Notes: generated by a model not told the origin, from the sequence alone. 20,205 nucleotides of DNA from JACPGQ01 sp039798685 (GCA_039798685.1 JBDKFM010000019.1:1-20205), one strand, 5' to 3'; positions 8,191-15,310 are shown, counted from the first letter of the stretch. A program made the numbers and translations.

Positions 8191-8631
8191 TTAGGGAAGA
8201 TCAATTGCCTGAAAGTCTTCGTGTAGTGTATCGTGCTTTTTTAGTTTTACAAAACGGAATGGGGGAGCAACGATCTCAGCAATACTCTTGTCGATATCTG
8301 GTTTCACCTGATACCACCCCTGATCTGGAACAGAAAATACATACATTCCTAACTCATTTGTTTGTACAGAAAATACTTCATGGGTAAACACATTTTTGAG
8401 CGTCACCGTGACATTCTTTGCGGGAGTTTTCTTCGAAAACCCTCCAAGCCATTGAAACTTTTTAAGTACAATTTTCCCACTAATTGTATGCATAAATGAC
8501 GTGAGTGGGGGTGTGACCGGAGATGTAAGAGGACTGACTGCATAGGCATGCCGATTCATACCTGAAATCTGAAGCACAGTCATAAAAAGAAGCGAGATTA
8601 TAACCACCAAAAGAAACGGAGATTTTTTCAT
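8191..8631 (-). CDS. Secreted protein with S/T/P linker and Cna-B/regulatory-like beta domain
   Basis: A 146-aa exported protein. Residues 1-31 form a signal peptide (MKKSPFLLVVIISLLFMTVL core, probable cleavage after AYA). A short Ser/Thr/Pro linker follows (SPLTSPVTPPLTS), then a beta-rich domain of about 95 aa with ISGKIVLKK, PAKNVTVTLKN, VQTNELGMYVFSVPDQGWYQVKP. The G-K-V...V-x-L...T-x-x-x-G-x-Y-x-F spacing is that of carboxypeptidase-regulatory-like, SpaA or Cna-B folds. It leads an operon with an O-antigen-ligase-family protein 3 bp downstream and a GT-C-like protein, so it may be the protein modified by them; this is inference. No LPXTG or C-terminal anchor is seen. Confidence 0.75.
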   Translation of the reverse strand: MKKSPFLLVVIISLLFMTVLQISGMNRHAYAVSPLTSPVTPPLTSFMHTISGKIVLKKFQWLGGFSKKTPAKNVTVTLKNVFTHEVFSVQTNELGMYVFSVPDQGWYQVKPDIDKSIAEIVAPPFRFVKLKKHDTLHEDFQAIDLP

Positions 8632-8641
8632 GACTGAATTT

Positions 8642-8671
8642 ACTATATAAACTCTGACAACAACCTGTCAA
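8642..8671 (-). promoter_or_regulatory. Promoter of the secreted protein-ligase-GT-C operon
   Basis: On the minus strand a perfect TTGACA (8666-8671) lies 18 bp before TATAGT (8642-8647). The overlapping TATATA gives 16 bp. The -10 ends 10 nt before the ATG at 8631, predicting a leader of about 3-4 nt, too short for an SD. It sits directly after the typA stop codon. Confidence 0.7.
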
Positions 8672-8697
8672 TGATGAAAAGGGGAGTATGATGAGTA

Positions 8698-10530
8698 TTA
8701 GACGGCAATGCCTTGTGAGCGGAGTCTTTTTGCTTCGGCTTCATCAAGAATTCTCTTGCGGATTCTGATGTTTTTCGGTGTCACTTCAACCAACTCATCA
8801 TCACTCACATACTCAAGAGCATCCTCAAGACCCATGACTTTTGGAGTATTGAAATGCTCCATTGTGCCATCACCTTTTGAACGCATATTAGAAAGCGCCT
8901 TACTCTTACACACATTCACCCTGATATCATCATTTCGTGAGTTCTGACCGACAACCTGCCCTTTGTACACAGGTACCCCAGGACCAATAAACAATACTCC
9001 TCTATCCTGTATATTTGTTAAACCGTAGAGATTTGACTGACCTGACTCATGTGCGACGAGAGATCCGCTCGAGCGCTGATGCATAAAACCGTCATCCGGC
9101 CGGTACTCAACGAAAGAAGAGTTTATGATCCCAAGACCCCTCGTGTCTGTCAAGAATTCACTGCGGTATCCAAAAAGATCTTTTGTCGCAATCTCGAACT
9201 CAAGATATACGATATTGTTGTCATCACTCATCATGTCCTTCATCTCTCCATGTCTTTCTCCCATTTTTTGCATAATAATACCTGAGTAGTCCTGAGGCAC
9301 CTCGATAAGTACCCTCTCGTATGGAGTCATGGTTTTTCCATCCACTTTGGTGGTAATTACCTGGGGACGGGAAACCTGGAACTCATATCCCTCACGTCGC
9401 ATCCGCTCGATGAGGATTGCCAGATGCAACTCACCACGTCCTGAAACCATCCACTCACCTGTTGGCGTGTCTTCTACTCTCAGAGCTGTATCTGTCTCAA
9501 GTTCTTTGTAAACACGTTCCCTTATCTGACGTGAGGTCTTAAATTCCCCTTCCTGTCCGGCAAACGGAGAATTGTTGACGCTAAACGCCATTCGTACTGT
9601 GGGCTGCTCTATTGCGAGAAGCGGAAGTGCTACCGGCTCAGTAACATCAGCCACTGTTTCTCCGATTGTAATATCAGGAATACCTGAGATAGCGACAATA
9701 TCACCGGCCACTGCTTCTTGTGTATCAGCGCGGTTTAACCCGACAAATGTCATAAGTGATGTGAGACGAAACTTTTTCATCTCACCGTCTCTGGTAATTT
9801 GCATCACTTCCTGATTCTGAGTTAACGTCCCGTTATAAATCTTTCCCGTCGCAACACGTCCTTTATGTGAGTCCGTACTCAGTGTTGTTGCCTGAAATTG
9901 TAATGGCTTTGTCGGATCTCCGGTAGATTTAGGAATATATTTAAGAATTGCCTCAAAAACAGGGGAAATATCTGTCATGGTGGAGAGATCCGGCTCAAGT
10001 CCGGCTTTCCCTTCTTTTCCTGATGCATACACGACAGGGAAGTCGGCTGTTTCATCATCTGCACCAAGCTCAAGAAACAAATCGAGTGTTTTATCATGCA
10101 CATGATGTATTCTCGCATCCGGCTTATCGACTTTATTCACAATAACGATAATTTTCAGACCAAGCTGCAGCGCGTGCTTCAGAACAAACCGCGTCTGCGG
10201 CATCGGACCCTCTTTGGCATCAATAAGGAGAAGTGCTCCATCCGCCATACGAAGCACTCGTTCTACCTCGCCACCGAAATCAGCATGTCCCGGGGTATCA
10301 ATGATATTGATCTTTGTCTCCTCGCCGGTTGGAGACTCCCAAACAACAGACGCATTTTTGGAAAAAATAGTAATTCCACGCTCTTTTTCAAGCTCGTTAC
10401 TATCCATGATCAAATCAGTGCCTTCAAACTCTTTATTAAGATGTGTTTTAGTCTGGCGAATCAACGCATCAACCAAGGTTGTTTTCCCATGGTCGACGTG
10501 AGCAATAATCGCAACGTTTCGTATATTCAT
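8698..10530 (-). CDS. typA: Ribosome-associated GTPase TypA/BipA
   Basis: A 610-aa protein, full length for TypA/BipA, a translational GTPase that binds the 70S ribosome and helps 50S assembly and growth under cold and other stress. G1 is AHVDHGKT (10-17), the effector region RGITI (51-55), G3 DTPGH (79-83) and G4 NKVD (132-135). Domain II, the EF-G-like domains and the TypA-specific C-terminal domain follow, with the family-typical SGRGELHLAILIERMRREGYE and, near the end, RKRILDEAEAKR. It has its own promoter and one of the few strong SDs in the window (AAGGAGGG, 11 nt before the ATG). That SD can pair with an upstream CCCTCC. The typA stop is 27 bp from the next operon's -35 box. Confidence 0.98.
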   Translation of the reverse strand: MNIRNVAIIAHVDHGKTTLVDALIRQTKTHLNKEFEGTDLIMDSNELEKERGITIFSKNASVVWESPTGEETKINIIDTPGHADFGGEVERVLRMADGALLLIDAKEGPMPQTRFVLKHALQLGLKIIVIVNKVDKPDARIHHVHDKTLDLFLELGADDETADFPVVYASGKEGKAGLEPDLSTMTDISPVFEAILKYIPKSTGDPTKPLQFQATTLSTDSHKGRVATGKIYNGTLTQNQEVMQITRDGEMKKFRLTSLMTFVGLNRADTQEAVAGDIVAISGIPDITIGETVADVTEPVALPLLAIEQPTVRMAFSVNNSPFAGQEGEFKTSRQIRERVYKELETDTALRVEDTPTGEWMVSGRGELHLAILIERMRREGYEFQVSRPQVITTKVDGKTMTPYERVLIEVPQDYSGIIMQKMGERHGEMKDMMSDDNNIVYLEFEIATKDLFGYRSEFLTDTRGLGIINSSFVEYRPDDGFMHQRSSGSLVAHESGQSNLYGLTNIQDRGVLFIGPGVPVYKGQVVGQNSRNDDIRVNVCKSKALSNMRSKGDGTMEHFNTPKVMGLEDALEYVSDDELVEVTPKNIRIRKRILDEAEAKRLRSQGIAV

Positions 10531-10541
10531 AACTCTAAAAA

Positions 10542-10566
10542 CCCTCCTTCGCCTGCGCTTGGAGGG
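10542..10566 (-). promoter_or_regulatory. typA leader hairpin covering the Shine-Dalgarno
   Basis: In the typA leader CCCTCC (10561-10566, minus-strand sense) is complementary to the GGAGGG (10542-10547) that forms the core of the SD. This gives a 6-bp GC-rich stem with a 13-nt loop in which GC/GC can also pair. When folded the SD would be hidden. TypA is a cold- and stress-related factor in other bacteria, so a fold-dependent control is possible but untested. Confidence 0.5.
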
Positions 10567-10577
10567 ATTACTCTCTT

Positions 10578-10607
10578 ATTATACTAGAAATGAGTAAAAA
10601 CTGGAAA
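10578..10607 (-). promoter_or_regulatory. typA promoter
   Basis: On the minus strand TATAAT (10578-10583) is preceded at 18 bp by TTTCCA (10602-10607, 4 of 6 to consensus). The predicted leader is about 42 nt, the longest of any gene here, and holds the SD hairpin. A run of nine G (minus strand, 10619-10627) lies 11 bp upstream of the -35. Confidence 0.6.
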
Positions 10608-10618
10608 TACCAATTGCA

Positions 10619-10627
10619 CCCCCCCCC
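10619..10627. repeat. Homopolymer tract C9/G9
   Basis: Nine C on the plus strand (nine G on the minus) lie between the stop of the 169-aa gene and the typA promoter, flanked by AATTG and CAATT. It is the only such G/C homopolymer I see in the window. Tracts like this can change length by slippage; this one lies outside any reading frame but close to a promoter. Confidence 0.8.
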
Positions 10628-10631
10628 AATT

Positions 10632-11141
10632 CTATCCTCCTCGCTTTACCACATTCGTCTGAATAGGAAGTTGCACACTAATCTGCTCTCTTGCCTGACT
10701 TGCAATTCTTCTCAAGCTCTCGTGCGGATGGGATCTTGCGTCGAACTCGACGACAACTACCAGATCAGTCGTCACTTTATTTGGCCCTGGCTGATCCTCA
10801 GTAAAAGGTGATCTGCGTGGCCGAACAGAATCTGTTGGAGGCAATACATTTCCTGGTGACGCGATAGCAGTCATAACAACGTTTCGTCTCATAAACCCTT
10901 TTCTCCTGACTCTCATGGGCGAAAGAAATGCGTGAGCTTCTGCTCCAAGTGAAAGTAGCGGCTGTGTCGTGATCTCGCCATTTTCAGAAACTCCACCTTT
11001 TTTAAATTCGTTAATCCCTCCGCGAACTATGACACTGGTATCACCGGTCGATAAATAACAAACAACTTTCTCAACCGCATCTGGCCGTGTGTACCTCTCA
11101 ACAAGTGAAGAAGGGAGGAGTTTTGTAAGAACGTCTTTCAT
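10632..11141 (-). CDS. Unknown 169-aa soluble protein between rarA and typA
   Basis: A 169-aa protein with no membrane segment or signal peptide, mixed alpha/beta in appearance. It has an N-terminal helical part (MKDVLTKLLPSSLVERYTR), strands such as STGDTSVIVRGG and RRNVVMTAIAS, an Arg/Pro-rich loop (PPTDSVRPRRSPFTEDQPGP) and a C-terminal strand-helix (DLVVVVEFDARSHPHESLRRIA). I do not recognise a family. A consensus-like promoter ends 8 nt before its ATG, so it is transcribed apart from rarA, whose stop lies 47 bp upstream. The codon pattern and the strong promoter support a real gene. Confidence 0.65.
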   Translation of the reverse strand: MKDVLTKLLPSSLVERYTRPDAVEKVVCYLSTGDTSVIVRGGINEFKKGGVSENGEITTQPLLSLGAEAHAFLSPMRVRRKGFMRRNVVMTAIASPGNVLPPTDSVRPRRSPFTEDQPGPNKVTTDLVVVVEFDARSHPHESLRRIASQAREQISVQLPIQTNVVKRGG

Positions 11142-11149
11142 AGACTGTC

Positions 11150-11178
11150 ATCTTACCTCAGATACGAAGAATTATCAA
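11150..11178 (-). promoter_or_regulatory. Promoter of the 169-aa gene
   Basis: On the minus strand TTGATA (11173-11178), 17 bp, TAAGAT (11150-11155). The -10 ends 8 nt before the ATG at 11141, so the leader would be about 1-2 nt. Confidence 0.65.
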
Positions 11179-11188
11179 CTATAGGGTA

Positions 11189-12391
11189 TTATTTTTTAAA
11201 AAACGTCTTCTTTTTTAACGCATCAGGCAAAAACGAATCGACGCCATCCGGTCCGACGTATTTCTCGCTCCACGTATACTCTTTGGCATACCCGAGATCT
11301 TTCATATGTTTTGTTGGGGCATTGCGAAGATGAAGAGGCACCGGTTCGTTAGGAAACTCATAGACTGCTTCTTTCGCAAGTCCCAACGCATTTGTCACGG
11401 ATCTTGATTTCTTGGAAGTTGCCAGATAGAGACAAATATGAGCAAGTATGAGTTGTGCCTCAGGCATCCCGATCTTATTGACTGCCTCGAATCCTGCGTT
11501 CGCCTGAATCAGCGCACCCCGGTCTGCAAGACCTATATCCTCTGACGCGAAAATAATCATACGCCTGGCGATAAACTTCGGATCCTCGCCATTCTCAAGC
11601 ATGCGGGCGAGATAGTACAGCGCAGCATCAGGATCTGATCCCCGCATAGATTTTATAAATGCGGAGATTATGTTGTAATGTTCATCTGCTTTTTTATCAT
11701 AAAGACCAGCTGAGCGTGTCTGAAAAATCTCTTTAATCATTTCATCATCAATTTTCTTTTTTTCAAAATTCAAAACAGCCATCTCAGTCGCATTCAGCAT
11801 GATTCTCGCATCACCACCTGAAAGCCTGATCAGAAGCTCCTTCGCACCGGGAGTAATCTTCTTCTTATATCCGCCGTATCCGTTCTCCATATCACTGAGT
11901 GCACGATCAATAATCTTCTCAAGATCATCCTTCTCAAGACCTTTGAGAACAAACACCCTGGATCTTGAGAGCAACGCACTAATTACCTCGAAAGAAGGGT
12001 TCTCTGTCGTCGCACCTATGAGTGTAATAAGCCCGCTCTCAACATGGGGTAGGAGCACATCTTGTTGGGCTTTATTCCATCTGTGGATTTCATCAATAAA
12101 AAGAATTGTTTTTTTCTGCAACAACGGAGAGGATTTTGCTTCTTCAACAATTTTTTGCAGATCAGCCTTGCCTGCAGTAACACCAGAGAGCATATGAAAG
12201 TCTGCGTGTGTTTCTTGCGCGATGATAGATGCGAGTGTCGTTTTTCCCGATCCCGGTGGACCCCATAAAATCATCGATGAAAGTTGATCCTGCTCAATCA
12301 TCCGGCGGATAAGTTTTCCTTCTCCTACCAAATGATGCTGTCCATAAAATTCTTTGAGGGATCGCGGCCTGAGCCTGGTTGCGAGGTTCAT
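11189..12391 (-). CDS. rarA: Replication-associated recombination ATPase RarA/MgsA
   Basis: A 400-aa AAA+ ATPase of the RarA/MgsA/WRNIP1 family, which acts at stalled replication forks. Walker A is GPPGSGKTT (44-52), Walker B ILFIDEIHRWNKAQQD (D100-E101), sensor 1 IGATTENPSFE (around 125-134), then LLSRSRVFVLKGL and the sensor 2 region LSGGDARIMLNATEMA. The C-terminal MgsA domain has GSDPDAALYYLARMLENGEDPKFIARRMIIFASEDIGLAD and ends with YTWSEKYVGPDGVDSFLPDAL. Length is normal for small-genome bacteria. The N-terminus starts directly at the conserved RLRPRSLKEFYGQHHL. A TAAAAT box ends 6 nt before the ATG, and an AAGGAG lies 15 nt before it, which is too far for a good SD. It is divergent from the DUF192 gene. 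Confidence 0.97.
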   Translation of the reverse strand: MNLATRLRPRSLKEFYGQHHLVGEGKLIRRMIEQDQLSSMILWGPPGSGKTTLASIIAQETHADFHMLSGVTAGKADLQKIVEEAKSSPLLQKKTILFIDEIHRWNKAQQDVLLPHVESGLITLIGATTENPSFEVISALLSRSRVFVLKGLEKDDLEKIIDRALSDMENGYGGYKKKITPGAKELLIRLSGGDARIMLNATEMAVLNFEKKKIDDEMIKEIFQTRSAGLYDKKADEHYNIISAFIKSMRGSDPDAALYYLARMLENGEDPKFIARRMIIFASEDIGLADRGALIQANAGFEAVNKIGMPEAQLILAHICLYLATSKKSRSVTNALGLAKEAVYEFPNEPVPLHLRNAPTKHMKDLGYAKEYTWSEKYVGPDGVDSFLPDALKKKTFFKK

Positions 12392-12452
12392 ATAACTATT
12401 TTACACTCCTTCGCAAAAAAATGCGAAAATATCCATCTGTTAAGATATATTT
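12392..12452. promoter_or_regulatory. Divergent rarA/DUF192 promoter region with central palindrome
   Basis: This 61-bp gap holds a -10-like TAAAAT on the minus strand (12398-12403, 6 nt before the rarA ATG) and TAAGAT on the plus strand (12441-12446, 6 nt before the DUF192 ATG). Between them is a perfect palindrome TTCGCA-A6-TGCGAA (12410-12427). No good -35 is seen for either gene. The palindrome is placed to act on both promoters. Confidence 0.45.
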
Positions 12453-12758
12453 ATGGTAACCCTTCATGTAAAGGCAGCAAACGGCATACACAAAGTAAGA
12501 GGACTCATCGGAGCAAGTCACCCTCAGGCACTGCTTATAAAAACCCGCTTTGGGATCCACACCTTTGGCCTCAGGTTTCCCATAGATCTGGCTGTACTCG
12601 ATCATGATGGATTTGTGCAGACCATACGCAAAGGATTCAGACCAAACGGAATATTTCTCTGGTCACCTCGATACAGCAGGATTCTTGAGCTTCCTGAAGG
12701 AACGATTGAGAAGAAACAGATAAAAAAAGGAGTGCAAATTACGCTTGTTTTTGAGTAG
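12453..12758 (+). CDS. DUF192 family protein
   Basis: A 101-aa protein of the DUF192 family (PF02643), small beta-barrel proteins of unknown function. The core signature is TRFGIHTFGLRFPIDLAVLD (31-50), followed by a RKGFRP segment and the ILELPEGTIEK motif near the C-terminus. It lacks the signal peptide and N-terminal extension that many DUF192 proteins have, so it is probably cytoplasmic. The ATG at 12453 is 6 nt after a -10-like TAAGAT and has no SD. Only 65 bp, containing a full promoter, separate it from the VanW gene, so it is likely monocistronic. Confidence 0.88.
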   Translation: MVTLHVKAANGIHKVRGLIGASHPQALLIKTRFGIHTFGLRFPIDLAVLDHDGFVQTIRKGFRPNGIFLWSPRYSRILELPEGTIEKKQIKKGVQITLVFE

Positions 12759-12787
12759 ATATGAGGCTACATGAAGTAGTAGGGGAA

Positions 12788-12816
12788 TTGACATAAGGCT
12801 TATAGTATAGTATACT
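12788..12816 (+). promoter_or_regulatory. Near-consensus promoter of the VanW gene
   Basis: A perfect TTGACA (12788-12793), exactly 17 bp, and TATACT (12811-12816), the best sigma70-type promoter in the window. The -10 ends 7 nt before the ATG at 12824, so transcription should start on the start codon (leaderless). No SD is present. Confidence 0.8.
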
Positions 12817-12823
12817 TACCGCT

Positions 12824-13477
12824 ATGCTGCACCTGTTCCTGCCTGTGGTACTTTTTGTAGCCACGCAGATCTCCATACACTCCCAGCCTCAGATTGAGCC
12901 TGTTCTTGCGACGCGCACAATCTCGCTTGAGAAGCGTTATCCAAACCCGTTTGTGAATACGGTTTTTAAAGAGAATATCCTTCTTAATCTCGCGTATATG
13001 CGTGGTATTGTTTCCCCATCTAAAAACGTCGACTGGGTAAAAGTCACAGAGCCATTTACCTATACACTCATTTTGCAACCAGGAGAGGTCTTTGCCTTCC
13101 AAGAGGATGTACTTCCTGAGTACAGGGACAGCCTCGCCAAAACAACAAATGCGCATTTTAACGCGCAGGAAGGCTTCAAATCTGATGGCTATCTGATGGG
13201 TGATGGCGTATGCCACCTCGCATCGCTTATCTACTGGGCGGCTGCAGATGCAAAGCTTCATGCAAAAGCACCGACCAACCACAACTTCGCACATATTCCC
13301 GAGGTGCCGAAAGAGTATGGTGTCTCAATCTACTATGCCCCAGGCAATGAGACTGGAAATGCCAGACAAAATCTCTATGTAAAAAATGATAAAACGATAC
13401 CAATTGCGTTTGTCTTTTCATACAAAGACGACTTGCTTCGTGTTGATGTCAAAGAAGAACTGAAAAAACCCTCTTGA
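12824..13477 (+). CDS. VanW-like family secreted protein
   Basis: A 217-aa exported protein with an N-terminal signal peptide or anchor (MLHLFLPVVLFVATQISIHS). The VanW domain (PF04294) follows: FTYTLILQPGEVFAF (78-92), GYLMGDGVCHLASLIYWAA (122-140), equivalent to the family's GGGVCQxSTxLYNA, then the H-rich APTNHNFAHIP segment, YAPGN, and the end strands NLYVKNDKTIPIAFVFSY. VanW proteins are found beside vancomycin-resistance and cell-wall genes, but their activity is unproven. The canonical GGGVCQ is GDGVCH here, so one Gly and the Gln are replaced while the Cys (C130) is kept. It is followed by, and probably cotranscribed with, a polytopic membrane gene whose start is close to or overlaps its stop. 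Confidence 0.88.
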   Translation: MLHLFLPVVLFVATQISIHSQPQIEPVLATRTISLEKRYPNPFVNTVFKENILLNLAYMRGIVSPSKNVDWVKVTEPFTYTLILQPGEVFAFQEDVLPEYRDSLAKTTNAHFNAQEGFKSDGYLMGDGVCHLASLIYWAAADAKLHAKAPTNHNFAHIPEVPKEYGVSIYYAPGNETGNARQNLYVKNDKTIPIAFVFSYKDDLLRVDVKEELKKPS

Positions 13478-13512
13478 CGAAGCATAACGCAGAGGCGCAT
13501 GATCAAAGTGAA

Positions 13513-14214
13513 ATGCGACGACTGCATCTCCTGTTTACACTCACATCCCTCAGTGTCCTCCTGGTCACACTTGAACGGTTTTCATTTACTACTATGGTGG
13601 TCCTCCAGCCTTATAGCTTTCTGAGACTTCATGAGGTCATCCAGATGCTTGTCATCATCCTCATCACAGTACTTATTCCTTTCTTCATACTCAAAGAAGT
13701 CACACATAACTTTGAACTTCTCAAAACGAAACAAGGTACAGCGCTCGGAGTACTTTTTATCACGGGTGTCTATTTTTATGCAACGGGAAACGGCGCACAT
13801 GAAATCGCAAGTTATCTCTTCAACACTTTCTGTGATGTGAAATTTTTTACCTCAACACTCTGCGGAAGTATGTTTTTTAATGATTACTATTTTGGAAATA
13901 TACTCTATTTCTTAGGCGCATCACTGATGACAATACCACTCATACTTTTTGAGAGAGGAAATCCGAGAAACCACGCGCAAAACCGGGATTTAGGATTAAT
14001 CATTGTCAATGCAGTTGTGTATGCAATCGCAATTGTCGCGTACGCAGCGTTTGACCGCGTCCTCGTCGGACTAGTCTATGCGGTCGTGATGATGCTCATT
14101 ATAGATATGCTCTTACTCACTGCGAAAAAACCATGGCGGAGCCTACCATTTACGCTCTACTCAAGTGTGTGCTACACACTTGGTGCACTCATCGCACTCC
14201 TTTTGCGCTTCTAA
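13513..14214 (+). CDS. Polytopic membrane protein of unknown function
   Basis: A protein of about 233 aa with seven hydrophobic helices and short loops. An outside loop between helices 3 and 4 reads FYATGNGAHEIASYLFNTFCDV and is rich in N, H, E and Cys, followed by FFNDYYFGNILYFLGASL. These polar residues next to the membrane could be a binding or active site, but I do not recognise the family. The ATG at 13513 follows a weak TTGACG-18-CATGAT promoter-like pair. The alternative TTG at 13474 would add 13 hydrophilic residues and overlap the VanW stop as TTGA, so a coupled start there is possible. It is probably cotranscribed with the VanW gene. Confidence 0.75.
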   Translation: MRRLHLLFTLTSLSVLLVTLERFSFTTMVVLQPYSFLRLHEVIQMLVIILITVLIPFFILKEVTHNFELLKTKQGTALGVLFITGVYFYATGNGAHEIASYLFNTFCDVKFFTSTLCGSMFFNDYYFGNILYFLGASLMTIPLILFERGNPRNHAQNRDLGLIIVNAVVYAIAIVAYAAFDRVLVGLVYAVVMMLIIDMLLLTAKKPWRSLPFTLYSSVCYTLGALIALLLRF

Positions 14215-14226
14215 AAGGAAAAGCGC
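14199..14226 (+). other. Two mutually exclusive short hairpins at the gene end
   Basis: CCTTTT/AAAAGG (14199-14204 with 14213-14218) and GCGCTT/AAGCGC (14205-14210 with 14221-14226) interleave around the stop codon of the polytopic gene. They cannot form together. There is no T-run after them; the -35 box of the next gene follows at once. This is either a weak terminator or a chance pattern. Confidence 0.35.
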
Positions 14227-14255
14227 TTGAATCAATCTATAAATTATCCTATAAT
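14227..14255 (+). promoter_or_regulatory. Promoter of the 297-aa gene
   Basis: TTGAAT (14227-14232), exactly 17 bp, and a perfect TATAAT (14250-14255), ending 6 nt before the ATG at 14262. Transcription should begin at the A of the start codon. Confidence 0.75.
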
Positions 14256-14261
14256 ATATAG

Positions 14262-15155
14262 ATGCGAGCTAAAGAATTTACTGCTCCAGATACTGTCGGG
14301 CTGAGAATGCAACCTATCCTCCTCGAAGAGGGGATCGGGGTATACCAGTATCCACCAGGAGTGCAGAGAAGCCAACGACTTATTGAAGCAGCTGTGAGAT
14401 TATTTGATTTTATACCTAATTCCGAAGATTTCCGATGGCATCTTGCATATGAGTATGCACAGGCGAAAGAAGTAGGATTTAATAAGCAGAATCTCGAGAA
14501 TGCCCTGCGTGCAACGTATCTCTCAACTACTGAGAGCCGCAGAAACGGAAAACCTTCAACAACGACAGAAAGAAATGTGCGACAAGTTTCCCGCGCTCTT
14601 AAGAATATTGGAGCAAGAAGAATCCTCCAGGAGAGATATGCTGCTTCAAGACCAGATATGATGCCTGATCATGTGCGATACGAATTCACGCCCACAAACA
14701 GGGTACAAGAAGATAATAAACAACGACCGATTCCAATCGTTGTGACACCATGTCCCGAAGCACTCTACCAACTAAGAATTTATCGTGAAAATGAATACCT
14801 CGCAAGACTAGGGTTTAATATACATTTTGAGTCAGGTCAAATGATTGCCTCAATCGTCAATATGCAGGGAAGAAAAGACGGGGCTGAGTTTCTGCAGGGC
14901 TACAGTGGCGAGTTCGGAGAGAGTGCGTTTAATGTGTTGGTACGCAGAATGAAGGCGCTGGCAACGAGTGACCCTGACAATCCGATACATTTAAGAGGAC
15001 TTAAAAACCCGAGGGCAATTGAACGGAGCGGACTTTATAACAGTGTGTTCAAAAGGGAAGGAATACCCCGATTTTCCACAAAGGAACCAGCTACCGCGAA
15101 ATTTGTCGACTCCACGACGAATGTTGATCCTCAATCACATGTCGTCATCATATAG
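14262..15155 (+). CDS. Unknown 297-aa soluble protein
   Basis: A 297-aa soluble protein without membrane segments or signal peptide. The N-terminal half is helical and Arg-rich (RSQRLIEAAVRLFDFIPNSEDFRWHLAYEYA). The second half has strands and a conserved-looking core: YQLRIYRENEYLARLGFNIH, then QMIASIVNMQGRKDG, then ESAFNVLVRRMKALATSDP and IHLRGLKNPRA. The strand - I-x-N-x-Q-G - helix arrangement faintly recalls VirK/YbjX (DUF535) proteins, but that is an impression only and I assign no function. It is monocistronic, with a strong promoter on its start codon, and its stop overlaps the promoter region of tRNA-Gln. The leaderless promoter makes the start secure. Confidence 0.75.
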   Translation: MRAKEFTAPDTVGLRMQPILLEEGIGVYQYPPGVQRSQRLIEAAVRLFDFIPNSEDFRWHLAYEYAQAKEVGFNKQNLENALRATYLSTTESRRNGKPSTTTERNVRQVSRALKNIGARRILQERYAASRPDMMPDHVRYEFTPTNRVQEDNKQRPIPIVVTPCPEALYQLRIYRENEYLARLGFNIHFESGQMIASIVNMQGRKDGAEFLQGYSGEFGESAFNVLVRRMKALATSDPDNPIHLRGLKNPRAIERSGLYNSVFKREGIPRFSTKEPATAKFVDSTTNVDPQSHVVII

Positions 15156-15161
15156 CCATGC

Positions 15162-15167
15162 TATAAT
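15162..15167 (+). promoter_or_regulatory. -10 box of tRNA-Gln
   Basis: A perfect TATAAT lies 10 nt before the tRNA 5' end, just after the stop of the 297-aa gene. No clear -35 is visible. Confidence 0.45.
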
Positions 15168-15177
15168 TACACAATAT

Positions 15178-15248
15178 TGGGAAGTCGTCTAATGGTAGGA
15201 CAACGGACTTTGGATCCGTTTATTCTGGTTCGAATCCAGGCTTCCCAG
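15178..15248 (+). tRNA. trnQ: tRNA-Gln (anticodon TTG)
   Basis: A complete cloverleaf reads by eye. The acceptor stem is TGGGAAG/CTTCCCA (15178-15184 with 15241-15247), with a D-arm of GTC...GAC type containing TAATGGTAG. The anticodon stem ACGGA/TCCGT holds loop CTTTGGA, so the anticodon is TTG at 15210-15212. The variable region is 4 nt and the T-arm has the TTCGAAT loop with a 5-bp stem including one wobble pair. The discriminator base is G (15248), and CCA is not encoded (CAA follows), so it must be added after transcription. The U1-A72 pair and G73 are normal tRNA-Gln traits. Confidence 0.96.
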
Positions 15249-15310
15249 CAAAATTTCAAGCCTCAAAAATAATATATCAAACTGATCAACCCCTGAGTGA
15301 TTTCGAGCTT

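Noticed and set aside
10096..10587. Plus-strand 163-aa open frame opposite the 5' part of typA
   Set aside because: It lies wholly opposite conserved typA sequence and its leader, has no family features, and is explained as an antisense shadow.
11799..12197. Plus-strand 132-aa frame inside rarA
   Set aside because: It is antisense to the conserved AAA+ core of rarA; Ser-rich composition typical of a shadow frame.
12800..13294. Minus-strand 164-aa open frame opposite the VanW gene
   Set aside because: It is Cys/Arg-rich shadow sequence against a well-supported VanW gene, with no promoter or domain.
15178..15248. Search for a second copy of the tRNA-Gln 3' end as an att site
   Set aside because: No repeat of the T-arm/acceptor sequence is visible elsewhere in the window, so no attachment site is claimed.
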